A stretch of DNA of 5,597 nucleotides from Armatimonadota bacterium (lineage in GTDB: Bacteria; Armatimonadota; Zipacnadia; Zipacnadales; UBA11051). Position numbers and translations under genes: made by a program. The notes below the pieces were generated by a model, which was not told where the DNA came from, did not search any database, and worked only from the letters and a program-made list of their open reading frames with translations. Within the stretch, counting starts at the first letter, position 1; each line of letters begins with the position of its first letter. The stretch is taken from positions 1-5,597 of the forward strand of contig DPJP01000286.1 in NCBI GenBank assembly GCA_003542955.1, given 5' to 3'. This document shows, piece by piece, positions 1-5,518 of the stretch.

Positions 1-22
1 GTACGAACTTCTCTTTTGCCAT
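1..22 (-). CDS. tuf: Elongation factor Tu, N-terminal codons only (partial)
   Basis: Only seven codons are inside the window, reading MAKEKFV, which is the typical beginning of bacterial EF-Tu (MAKEKF...). EF-Tu is the cytoplasmic GTPase that brings aminoacyl-tRNA to the ribosome. The start is well supported: a strong Shine-Dalgarno run, AGGAGGAG (complement of 27-34), lies four bases before the ATG. The gene follows three tRNA genes on the same strand, matching the widespread tRNA-tuf arrangement, and it is probably cotranscribed with them. The identification rests on few residues plus this context. The rest of the gene lies beyond the left edge. Confidence 0.82.
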
Positions 23-136
23 GAGTCTCCTCCTGCAACAGGCGAAATGACGAGTCGGCCCAGAGAGCGTCAGGTATGGCGAGCCGTGTCCCGGCGGCCG
101 GTGGAATTGCCCGGCGGCGGGGCGGGTGAGCATTGC
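23..136 (-). other. tuf leader between tRNA-Thr(GGU) and tuf
   Basis: This is a 114-base spacer. It contains the tuf ribosome binding site at its downstream end. Near 90-118 it is very GC-rich, with the sequence CCCGGCGG occurring twice. I see no recognisable promoter or U-tracted terminator, so tuf is probably expressed by read-through from the tRNA genes. Confidence 0.4.
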
Positions 137-212
137 TGGAGCCCACGACCGGGATCGAACCGGTGACCTTGTCCTTACCAAGGACACGCTCTGCCGACTG
201 AGCTACGTGGGC
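137..212 (-). tRNA. tRNA-Thr (anticodon GGU)
   Basis: This 76-base gene reads 5' to 3' from 212 to 137. The acceptor stem GCCCACG pairs perfectly with CGTGGGC, the discriminator base is T, and CCA is encoded (complement of 137-139). The D-arm stem is GCTC/GAGC. The anticodon stem TGTCC/GGACA encloses the loop TTGGTAA with anticodon GGT, which reads ACC and ACU threonine codons. The T-arm is ACCGG/CCGGT with loop TTCGATC. It is the last tRNA before tuf, the position that a threonine tRNA also occupies before tufB in E. coli. It lies 12 bases downstream of tRNA-Tyr, so the two must be separated from one precursor. Confidence 0.97.
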
Positions 213-224
213 GTCCAAACTGTC

Positions 225-310
<86 letters not shown>

Positions 311-325
311 ATTGTCAAGAACAAC

Positions 326-370
326 CAAGACGCTGCTCTCCGCTGCACGGCTGGAAGAAGCAGCGTCTTG
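326..370 (-). promoter_or_regulatory. Strong hairpin between tRNA-Thr(UGU) and tRNA-Tyr
   Basis: A perfect 12-bp inverted repeat, CAAGACGCTGCT at 326-337 and AGCAGCGTCTTG at 359-370, encloses 21 bases. In the minus-strand transcript it forms a stable stem-loop ending 15 bases before the tRNA-Tyr 5' end. It is followed by GTTGTTCTTG, which is moderately U-rich. It could be a partial terminator (attenuator) that adjusts the amount of downstream tRNA and tuf transcript, or a double-stranded processing site of the RNase III type. The U-run is interrupted, so a full terminator is not convincing. Confidence 0.6.
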
Positions 371-422
371 CACTAAGACATCTGACGGCCCCGCGGCAGG
401 CGGAGCCGGCCATGGACGAAAC

Positions 423-498
423 TGGAGCCGACGATCCGATTCGAACGGACGACCTGGGCATTACAAGTGCCCTGCTCTACCAACTGAGCTACGTCGGC
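423..498 (-). tRNA. tRNA-Thr (anticodon UGU)
   Basis: This 76-base gene reads from 498 to 423. Acceptor GCCGACG pairs with CGTCGGC, the discriminator is T, and CCA is encoded (complement of 423-425). The D-stem is GCTC/GAGC. The anticodon stem GGGCA/TGCCC encloses CTTGTAA with anticodon TGT, reading ACA and other ACN threonine codons. The T-loop is TTCGAAT. It is the first tRNA of the block. Its first ten bases overlap the end of the sigma-factor gene, whose TAG stop is formed by the conserved tRNA bases U8-A9-G10. Confidence 0.97.
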
Positions 499-1169
499 TC
501 TGAGTCCGTGTCGGGCTGTGCGCCGGCCTCGGCTCTGGTATCGTTCAGGGCACGGCCCATCTTCTTCTTCGCACGCTGGAGAGCGTTGTCGACTTGCTTG
601 ACCCCACACGACAGCTCTTTGGCAATCTGCTGGTACGAGCGCCCGTTCATGTAAAGCAGCAGCGCGTCGGCCTCGAGCCGGGAAAGATCGCGACGAATGT
701 AGCGCTGAATCTCGGTATAGAACTGCTTGCCCCGTGCAGCACGGTGCGGGTCGTCCGGAGCCGGCACCGTGACGGTATCGCGCACGGTGCAGTCGCCGTC
801 AGCGTCGTCGATGGGCATGTCCATCGAGATCGAGTAGTTCAGCGGGGAATGTTTCTGCCTTGTGGCTGTTTTGATTGCTGTGATGATTTGCCGCGTGATG
901 CACAGTTCTGCGAATGACTTGAAGGCCGAGAGGTTCTCCTCGGAGAAGTCCCTGATGGCTTTGAACAGCCCGATCATTCCCTCCTGCACGACGTCATCGT
1001 GCTCGGCGCCGATCAGGAAGTATGACTTGGCTTTGCCCTCGACCAGTGAGCGATATTTGCTCAACAAGTGCTGGGTGGCAGACCTTGAACCTCGCTTGGC
1101 ATGCTTGACGACCTGCTCATCCGGCATTGCCTCGAAGGCAATAAGCCGACGGTCGCCCAGTTCCGCCAT
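489..1169 (-). CDS. sigH: RNA polymerase sigma factor, SigH (sigma-30) type
   Basis: The 226-residue product directs core RNA polymerase to specific promoters; in Bacillus the homologue controls entry into sporulation and stationary-phase genes. Region 2 is recognisable: core-binding HDDVVQEGMIGLFKAIRDF at residues 57-75, and the -10 recognition/melting segment with FAELCITRQIITAIKTATRQ at 86-105, a signature very close to Firmicute SigH. Region 4 spans about 158-207, with a helix-turn-helix at 177-204 that includes SYQQIAKEL and VDNALQRAKKKM. Length is near the 218 residues of B. subtilis SigH. The start is fixed by a strong GAGGAGGT site (complement of 1175-1182) five bases from the ATG. 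The last 16 residues are a low-complexity acidic tail. The TAG stop lies inside the downstream tRNA-Thr gene. Family assignment is confident; the regulon in this organism is unknown and need not involve sporulation. Confidence 0.93.
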   Translation of the reverse strand: MAELGDRRLIAFEAMPDEQVVKHAKRGSRSATQHLLSKYRSLVEGKAKSYFLIGAEHDDVVQEGMIGLFKAIRDFSEENLSAFKSFAELCITRQIITAIKTATRQKHSPLNYSISMDMPIDDADGDCTVRDTVTVPAPDDPHRAARGKQFYTEIQRYIRRDLSRLEADALLLYMNGRSYQQIAKELSCGVKQVDNALQRAKKKMGRALNDTRAEAGAQPDTDSEPT

Positions 1170-1186
1170 GTGTTACCTCCTCAGTT

Positions 1187-1202
1187 CGTCAGACGTCTGA
1201 CG
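1187..1202. repeat. 16-bp perfect palindrome next to the sigH ribosome binding site
   Basis: CGTCAGACGTCTGACG reads identically on both strands. It ends four bases upstream of the sigH Shine-Dalgarno sequence. As DNA it could bind a dimeric regulator. As RNA it could form a 6-bp stem with an ACGU tetraloop that affects ribosome access. A second dyad, ACGTCG-N8-CGACGT, lies just upstream (on the sigH strand) at 1210-1229 and shares the ACGTC core. Confidence 0.6.
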
Positions 1203-1338
1203 GGCGTGAACGTCGAACGCGAACGACGTGAGGACAGTATATGGCCGGTGCGGAGGTCCAATCGCGGTGCACGGCGGTGCGATGCGACCCCCGGCGTCGT
1301 TGAACTCAATCACAGATTCCAAGCAGCATAGTATTTCG

Positions 1339-1359
1339 GTGTGCCTTGACAAGGTACAC
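1339..1359. repeat. 21-bp operator-like inverted repeat in the sigH leader
   Basis: GTGTGCCTTG and CAAGGTACAC are arms around a single central A, with nine of ten positions matching. The one-base spacer makes an RNA hairpin unlikely and suggests a protein-binding operator. Relative to the predicted sigH transcription start near 1381 it covers about +22 to +42, a position suited to a roadblock repressor. The binding protein is unknown. Confidence 0.5.
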
Positions 1360-1387
1360 GTGGCAAGCTCCCCTGTTGCGGAGACTT

Positions 1388-1416
1388 AGTATAGCCAATC
1401 CCCACAACCAAGTCAA
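1388..1416 (-). promoter_or_regulatory. Sigma-70-type promoter for the sigH-tRNA-tuf unit
   Basis: On the minus strand TTGACT (complement of 1411-1416) and TATACT (complement of 1388-1393) are separated by exactly 17 bases. Each hexamer matches the housekeeping consensus at five of six positions. Transcription would start near 1381 and run leftward into sigH with a leader of about 210 bases, and probably on into the tRNAs and tuf. A second TATACT exists at 1236-1241, but its best upstream hexamer, TTGGAC, is only 14 bases away. Confidence 0.75.
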
Positions 1417-1511
1417 GATTGCCGCGCAATTCCCCCTACCCGTCGTCAGCGGGACCGGTTGTCACCTCTGGTATACCCGCGTTGAGATGCTCGGAAACCA
1501 ACCCTGCGCCG

Positions 1512-1562
1512 GCGGGTCAGAAGCAACGGCGTACCGCGGTATCGGCTGCAGGGATGACCCGC
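1512..1562. repeat. Nested inverted repeat upstream of the secreted hydrolase gene
   Basis: The perfect 8-bp arms GCGGGTCA (1512-1519) and TGACCCGC (1555-1562) are centred on a 10-bp palindrome, TACCGCGGTA (1532-1541). The two dyads share practically the same centre. Intermediate bases pair partly, so a transcript could fold into one long imperfect stem. The structure ends 51 bases before the hydrolase start codon. It could be an operator pair or a structured leader; which one is undecided. Confidence 0.45.
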
Positions 1563-1601
1563 ACCCGAGCCGCAGACGGGCCCGCCAGGCGACGCGGATA
1601 C

Positions 1602-1606
1602 GGAGG
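1602..1606 (+). promoter_or_regulatory. Ribosome binding site that fixes the hydrolase start
   Basis: GGAGG lies seven bases before the ATG at 1614. The reading frame stays open upstream to an ATG at 1419, but that extension has no ribosome binding site, crosses the inverted repeat, and would bury the signal peptide. The 1614 start is therefore preferred. Confidence 0.8.
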
Positions 1607-1613
1607 AAAAGCG

Positions 1614-3881
1614 ATGCGGTGTGGCAGGGGGTACATAGTTGTTGCCGTGCTCGGAGCCATCTGTGCGGTTGGCGGCGAGGTCGCTGCCGATGGGCCGCCT
1701 GAGAGCGCTCTCGTCTGGCCCGGGCAGAGTTGGGAAACACGCGAGCCGGCCGCCGTCGGGCTCGACGCCGCGCGGCTGGCAGAGTTCGCGCAACGCGTCG
1801 GCGGGCGCGGCTGCGTTGTGCGCGGCGGATACATGGTCTTCACCTGGGGAGACGCCGCCCGCCGCGGTGACGTGGCTTCAGCAGCCAAGACCTGGTATGC
1901 CCACTTCCTGTTCCGCGCCGTCGAGGACGGTCGCATCCCCAGTCTCGATCAGCCCGTCGTCGAGTTCGAGCCGCGCCTGGCGGAGATCAACGCCGCGCTC
2001 GGGTTCAAGGACCGCGACATCACGTGGCGTCAGATGGCCAACCAGGTATCCTGCTACGGCGTCGCCGAGCCGCCGGGTAGCGCCTACGACTACAACGACT
2101 GGCAGATGGCGCTGTTCTGGGATTGCCTCTTCCAGCGCGTCTACGGGGCCGCCTGGGAGAACGTTGACAGCTCCGTGCTTCACCCGCTGCTGACTGAACC
2201 CATCGGTTGCGAGGACAACCCGACCTTCATGGCATTCGGTACCGGTGACCGCCCCGGGCGGCTTTCCGTCTCCCCGCGTGACTTCGCCCGCTTCGGCCTG
2301 CTGTACCTGCGGGAGGGCCAATGGCGCGACCGCACGCTCATGAGCCCCGGTCACGCGCGCATGGCCGTCTCAAGCCCCCTGCCCAACTCCATCCCGCGCA
2401 CCGCAGGGGTCGCTGCGGAGATGATCTCCGGCCAACGCACCATGGGGAGCAAGCAGGTGCCGGATAACCAGGGCGACCACCTCGGCAGCTACAGTTGGCT
2501 GTGGTGGACCAACGGGGTCGATCGCACGGGCGCCCGGAACTGGCCTTCGGCCCCTGCCGACACCTATGCCGCGCTCGGGCATGGCGGGCACGAGGGCATA
2601 TTCGTGATCCCCAGCCTGGACCTGATCGCGAGCTGGAACGAGAGCACTATGGAGGGCAGTGCCGACCAGGACGCCGCCCTGGGTCTGCTTGCGAGCGCCG
2701 CCCTGCCCTCTCCGATGCTCGGGCAGGTGACGGCCGACCCCGCACACCCGCAATGGCTCCGACGCCACGGCGAGGGCCCCTTCTTTATGTGTGGCCCCGG
2801 AGACCCGGAGGGCTTCCTCTACCGAGGCGAGCTGCAGGCCGACGGCACGCGCGCAGGCGATCAGATCGAGCTGATCGAGCGCCTGGCGCCCACCGGCGCA
2901 AACTGCATCTACCTGATGGCCGTGCGCTCTCACGGGGGCGACGGTGACCCCACACAGAACCCGTTCATCAACCACGACCCCGCGCGCGGGATCAACGAGA
3001 CTGTGCTCGCGCAGTGGGAGGGCTGGTTCCGCGCCATGGACGAGGCCGGGATCATCATCTACCTGTTCATCTACGACGACAGCGCGCGCATCTGGGACAC
3101 CGGAGACACGGTCGGAGAGGACGAGGCGCGCTTTCTGCGCACGCTCGTCGACCGCTTCGAGCATCACCGCAACCTGATCTGGTGCGTGGCGGAGGAATAT
3201 GAGGAGCGCTACTCGCCGGCGCGGGTGAGCGCCATCGCGGCAATCATCGCAGCCGCCGACGATCACCGGCACCCGATTGCGGTCCACAAGCTCAACGGGC
3301 TCGACTTCACCGAGTCCGCCGATGACCCCAATATCGACCAGTTCGCCATCCAGTACAACGTGCCGATCGCGCCCGAGCTGCATGAGGGGCTGATCAGGGC
3401 CTGGCACGACGCGCGCGGGCGCTACAGCCTCAACCTCGCGGAGGCGGCCGACTTCGGCACCGGGGCGGACCTGCGCCGCAAGCTCTGGGCCTGCGCGATG
3501 GCCGGCGCGTACGTGATGGTGCTGGGCATGGATGTCGCGAGCACACCTGCCGCCGACCTCGAGGCCTGCGGGCGCCTGGTGCGCTTCATGGAGCAGACTC
3601 CACTCGAGTCCCTGGCGCCCCATGATGAGCTTGCCCGCGGCGACACGGAGTACGTCATGGCAGCGCCGGATCGCGCCTGGGTGGCATGGAGCGGTCAACG
3701 CACGGGCGCGCTGGGCCTGAGCGGCCTGCCGCGCATGACCTGCACACTCACCTGGCTGGATTGCGCGACGGGGCTCACCATCGTGCAGCCGCGGATCGAG
3801 GTCGCCGGAGGGGATACCACATGGCCCGCGCCCCCGGGCATCGGCCCGGAGACTGCGCTGTATGTGGAGCGAGTTGAATGA
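1614..3881 (+). CDS. Secreted fusion: beta-lactamase-fold serine hydrolase plus collagenase-like glycosidase barrel
   Basis: This 755-residue protein starts with a signal peptide (hydrophobic residues about 7-20, likely cleavage after VAA near 25), so it acts outside the cytoplasm. Residues about 35-365 resemble the class C beta-lactamase/penicillin-binding-protein fold: SAAK at 89-92 fits the SxxK nucleophile motif, YND at 160-162 stands where YxN is usual, and HGG at 323-325 fits the third motif. From about 385 a different module begins (GPFFMCGPGDPEGF), followed by RSHGGDGDPTQNPF at 438-451, YLFIYDD near 483-489 and NLIWCVAEEYEERY at 520-533. This pattern resembles DUF4038/apiosidase-like (beta/alpha)8 enzymes, with Glu527 or Glu528 a candidate catalytic acid and Glu610 a possible partner. 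Residues 670-755 look like the beta-sandwich (putative collagen-binding) domain that often follows such barrels. Substrate is unknown; a carbohydrate ester or glycoside is my inference. No partner gene is adjacent. Confidence 0.8.
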   Translation: MRCGRGYIVVAVLGAICAVGGEVAADGPPESALVWPGQSWETREPAAVGLDAARLAEFAQRVGGRGCVVRGGYMVFTWGDAARRGDVASAAKTWYAHFLFRAVEDGRIPSLDQPVVEFEPRLAEINAALGFKDRDITWRQMANQVSCYGVAEPPGSAYDYNDWQMALFWDCLFQRVYGAAWENVDSSVLHPLLTEPIGCEDNPTFMAFGTGDRPGRLSVSPRDFARFGLLYLREGQWRDRTLMSPGHARMAVSSPLPNSIPRTAGVAAEMISGQRTMGSKQVPDNQGDHLGSYSWLWWTNGVDRTGARNWPSAPADTYAALGHGGHEGIFVIPSLDLIASWNESTMEGSADQDAALGLLASAALPSPMLGQVTADPAHPQWLRRHGEGPFFMCGPGDPEGFLYRGELQADGTRAGDQIELIERLAPTGANCIYLMAVRSHGGDGDPTQNPFINHDPARGINETVLAQWEGWFRAMDEAGIIIYLFIYDDSARIWDTGDTVGEDEARFLRTLVDRFEHHRNLIWCVAEEYEERYSPARVSAIAAIIAAADDHRHPIAVHKLNGLDFTESADDPNIDQFAIQYNVPIAPELHEGLIRAWHDARGRYSLNLAEAADFGTGADLRRKLWACAMAGAYVMVLGMDVASTPAADLEACGRLVRFMEQTPLESLAPHDELARGDTEYVMAAPDRAWVAWSGQRTGALGLSGLPRMTCTLTWLDCATGLTIVQPRIEVAGGDTTWPAPPGIGPETALYVERVE

Positions 3882-4101
3882 GCACAGAGGGCTCGTGTTC
3901 GGACAATATGTGAACGGCTGACACCGTGGGGCGCTGGCCCAGACTCCGTGCGCACGTGCGCTCAGGGCTCAGAGCCCCCCAGACCCGGCGATGAAGTACG
4001 TCTCTGCGGACACCCAAACAGATACAATCCGCGCGGCGCAACGACTGTGCAGATTGCCCGGCGTCCACATTGCGTCTGGCGACGCGATGCAGCGGCACTC
4101 T
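3882..4101. other. Spacer between convergent genes
   Basis: These 220 bases separate the ends of the hydrolase and methyltransferase genes. They hold short GC hairpins, GGGC-GCTG-GCCC at 3929-3940 and GGGCT-CAG-AGCCC at 3965-3977, and a 12-bp palindrome at 3950-3961. None is followed by a T-run on either strand, so no standard intrinsic terminator can be called. Together they could still end transcription from both sides. Confidence 0.4.
3950..3961. repeat. 12-bp perfect palindrome GCGCACGTGCGC
   Basis: The sequence is self-complementary over 12 bases with an ACGT centre. It lies in the convergent spacer, between two short hairpins. It may be part of a bidirectional transcription-end structure or a protein site. 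In GC-rich DNA a 12-bp palindrome is not rare. Confidence 0.4.
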
Positions 4102-5439
4102 TCACCCCGGCCACTCGAGCAGCACGACTTCCTCGCGCAACTGCGCACGCGTCGCCGTCGCCATGCGCGTGCGGAACAGATCGATCCCCAGCACGCGGTA
4201 GCCCAGGGATTCCGCAATGTCGGCCAGCAATTGACCGGTGCGGATCATCACGCGCAGATACGACGCCTGGTCTCCCACCACGTATGCCAGCTTGGCCCCC
4301 GGCCGCAGCGCCTCGCGGAGGTTGGCGAAATGTCTGGCCATGCCGCCGAAGTAGAGCTTCGTCGCGCGCGCATACATCCGCTCGAAGCCGGAGTCCTTGC
4401 CCAGCTCTATCCGGCGCTCCTCTATCCGTCGGGCAAGCTCCTGTATCTCCGCGTGCTCGGCGATCCACGCGTCATCCTCGTCGGCCTTGTAGCAGTTGCG
4501 GGTGTTGGACCGCAACAGGCCTTCCTTGGTGGCGCGGAGATCGCCTCTGTCCGACATGAACCCGAGCAGCACGGATTCCAGGCGCACGACCCGTGAGTAG
4601 TCCTTCTCGTTCGGATATGGCGGCGAGGTGATGACTGCGTCGATTGACCCCGGCTGCAGGCACGCCATCGGCTCGCGGGCATCGCCGTGGTGGATGGTGC
4701 ATGGCGTGTCGGCCGTCTCCTTGACCTGATCGAGGTCGCGTGCCATGGCCCGGACTTCGCCAAGCCAGATGTCGACAACCGGGGCGTCCTGGCGTATCGC
4801 CCCAACCCCGACCTCCGGCCCAAAGCGCAGATTGCCGATTGCAGTGGGGAGCACACTCGCAAGGGCCAGCAACTCATGCCGCCGGAACCGTTCGTCCGTA
4901 TGAGTACGTAGGGCCTCGAGGAGCGTGAGCGTCCGATGCAGCGGCAGGGGGCTGATCGAGTCGCTGATGAGGAGCCGTTGCTGGTCGGGCTCCAGCGACA
5001 GGAGACAGTCATGCGGCGGACCAGTGCCTCCACCATCCGTCAGCCCGTCATTTGATAGTCGTTCGCGTGCCGTCGCGGCCACGCGCTCGGCGTGCCCGAT
5101 CAGTTCTCCGTGGTCTATCGCCCAGTCAACCTTGGTGGACCCCGCGAAATGCACGACCGGGATGGCCTCAATCCCGCAACCGGGGATGCCAAGCTTCTTG
5201 CACTCAACCGGAGTGGTGCCGGTGCCGGAGAAGGGGTCGAGCACCATCGCGGTCGGTCCGATATCGAACCTGCGCAGGTACTCGCGCACCAGGTGCGGCG
5301 GGAACGACAGCACGAAGCTGTACCACGAATGCACAGGCATGTCGCCAGGCAGGATGCCGTTGACGCCTGAAGGCACAGTGGCCTCGGCCGTCACCGGCAA
5401 CTGCATCTGCAGATCTCTACCGCGCGTTGAGGGGGACAT
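4102..5439 (-). CDS. Site-specific DNA methyltransferase (adenine-N6 or cytosine-N4), solitary
   Basis: The 445-residue cytoplasmic protein transfers a methyl group from S-adenosylmethionine to an exocyclic amino group in DNA. Motif X-like sequence (HSWYSFVLSFPPHLVREYL, 37-55) precedes motif I, VLDPFSGTGTT at 66-76, with Glu91 a likely ribose-binding acid. HGDARE at 251-256 and the catalytic TSPPY at 271-275 follow, then ALRPGAKLAYVVGD at 377-390 and a final strand EEVVLLEW at 436-443. TSPPY is usual in N4-cytosine enzymes but is not decisive. About 175 residues lie between motif I and HGDARE, and about 100 more between TSPPY and the ALRPG segment; either could hold target recognition. The X-I-insert-IV order resembles the alpha arrangement. 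No restriction gene is visible. The start at 5439 has only a weak AGGCGG site; an ATG 11 codons further in is possible. Confidence 0.85.
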   Translation of the reverse strand: MSPSTRGRDLQMQLPVTAEATVPSGVNGILPGDMPVHSWYSFVLSFPPHLVREYLRRFDIGPTAMVLDPFSGTGTTPVECKKLGIPGCGIEAIPVVHFAGSTKVDWAIDHGELIGHAERVAATARERLSNDGLTDGGGTGPPHDCLLSLEPDQQRLLISDSISPLPLHRTLTLLEALRTHTDERFRRHELLALASVLPTAIGNLRFGPEVGVGAIRQDAPVVDIWLGEVRAMARDLDQVKETADTPCTIHHGDAREPMACLQPGSIDAVITSPPYPNEKDYSRVVRLESVLLGFMSDRGDLRATKEGLLRSNTRNCYKADEDDAWIAEHAEIQELARRIEERRIELGKDSGFERMYARATKLYFGGMARHFANLREALRPGAKLAYVVGDQASYLRVMIRTGQLLADIAESLGYRVLGIDLFRTRMATATRAQLREEVVLLEWPG

Positions 5440-5447
5440 TGCCGCCT

Positions 5448-5476
5448 ATCTTACCATAGCGCCGGGCGCCGCGAAA
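5448..5476 (-). promoter_or_regulatory. Weak candidate promoter for the methyltransferase
   Basis: TAAGAT (complement of 5448-5453) resembles a -10 element and lies only eight bases before the start codon, so a transcript from it would be nearly leaderless. The hexamer 17 bases upstream, TTTCGC, is a poor -35. A small GC hairpin (GCGCC at 5466-5470, GGCGC at 5477-5481) overlaps this region and has no T-run. Read-through from the upstream gene is an equally good explanation. Confidence 0.25.
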
Positions 5477-5518
5477 GGCGCGCATCGTGTCGTGCACTCC
5501 CGCTTCCGCGCCACTCCC

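Larger units (their letters stand above)
1170..1613. other. Non-coding control region between divergent sigH and secreted hydrolase genes
   Basis: These 444 bases separate divergently transcribed genes and contain no convincing coding sequence. The sigH side holds a strong minus-strand promoter, a leader of about 210 bases, a 21-bp operator-like dyad and a 16-bp palindrome beside the ribosome binding site. The hydrolase side holds a large inverted repeat at 1512-1562 and a good ribosome binding site. I found no convincing sigma-70-type promoter for the rightward gene. Confidence 0.6.

Noticed and set aside
313..318. TTGACA on the minus strand just before tRNA-Tyr
   Set aside because: The matching -10 position falls inside the tRNA gene (GAGTGG) and does not resemble TATAAT.
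1236..1261. Second sigH promoter, TTGGAC with TATACT on the minus strand
   Set aside because: Spacing is 14 bases, too short for a normal housekeeping promoter; kept only as a remark under the main promoter.
1346..1351. TTGACA on the plus strand as a promoter for the hydrolase
   Set aside because: No -10 element at 15-19 bases downstream; the hexamer is part of the 21-bp dyad instead.
1419..1613. N-terminal extension of the hydrolase from an ATG at 1419
   Set aside because: No ribosome binding site, low-complexity translation, and the extension would put the signal peptide 65 residues inside the protein.
2370..3698. Long open frame of 442 codons on the minus strand
   Set aside because: It is antisense to the hydrolase gene, has no family-like motifs, and reflects GC-rich codon bias opposite a real gene.
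3929..3977. Intrinsic terminators in the convergent spacer
   Set aside because: Stems are only 4-5 bp and no T-run follows on either strand.
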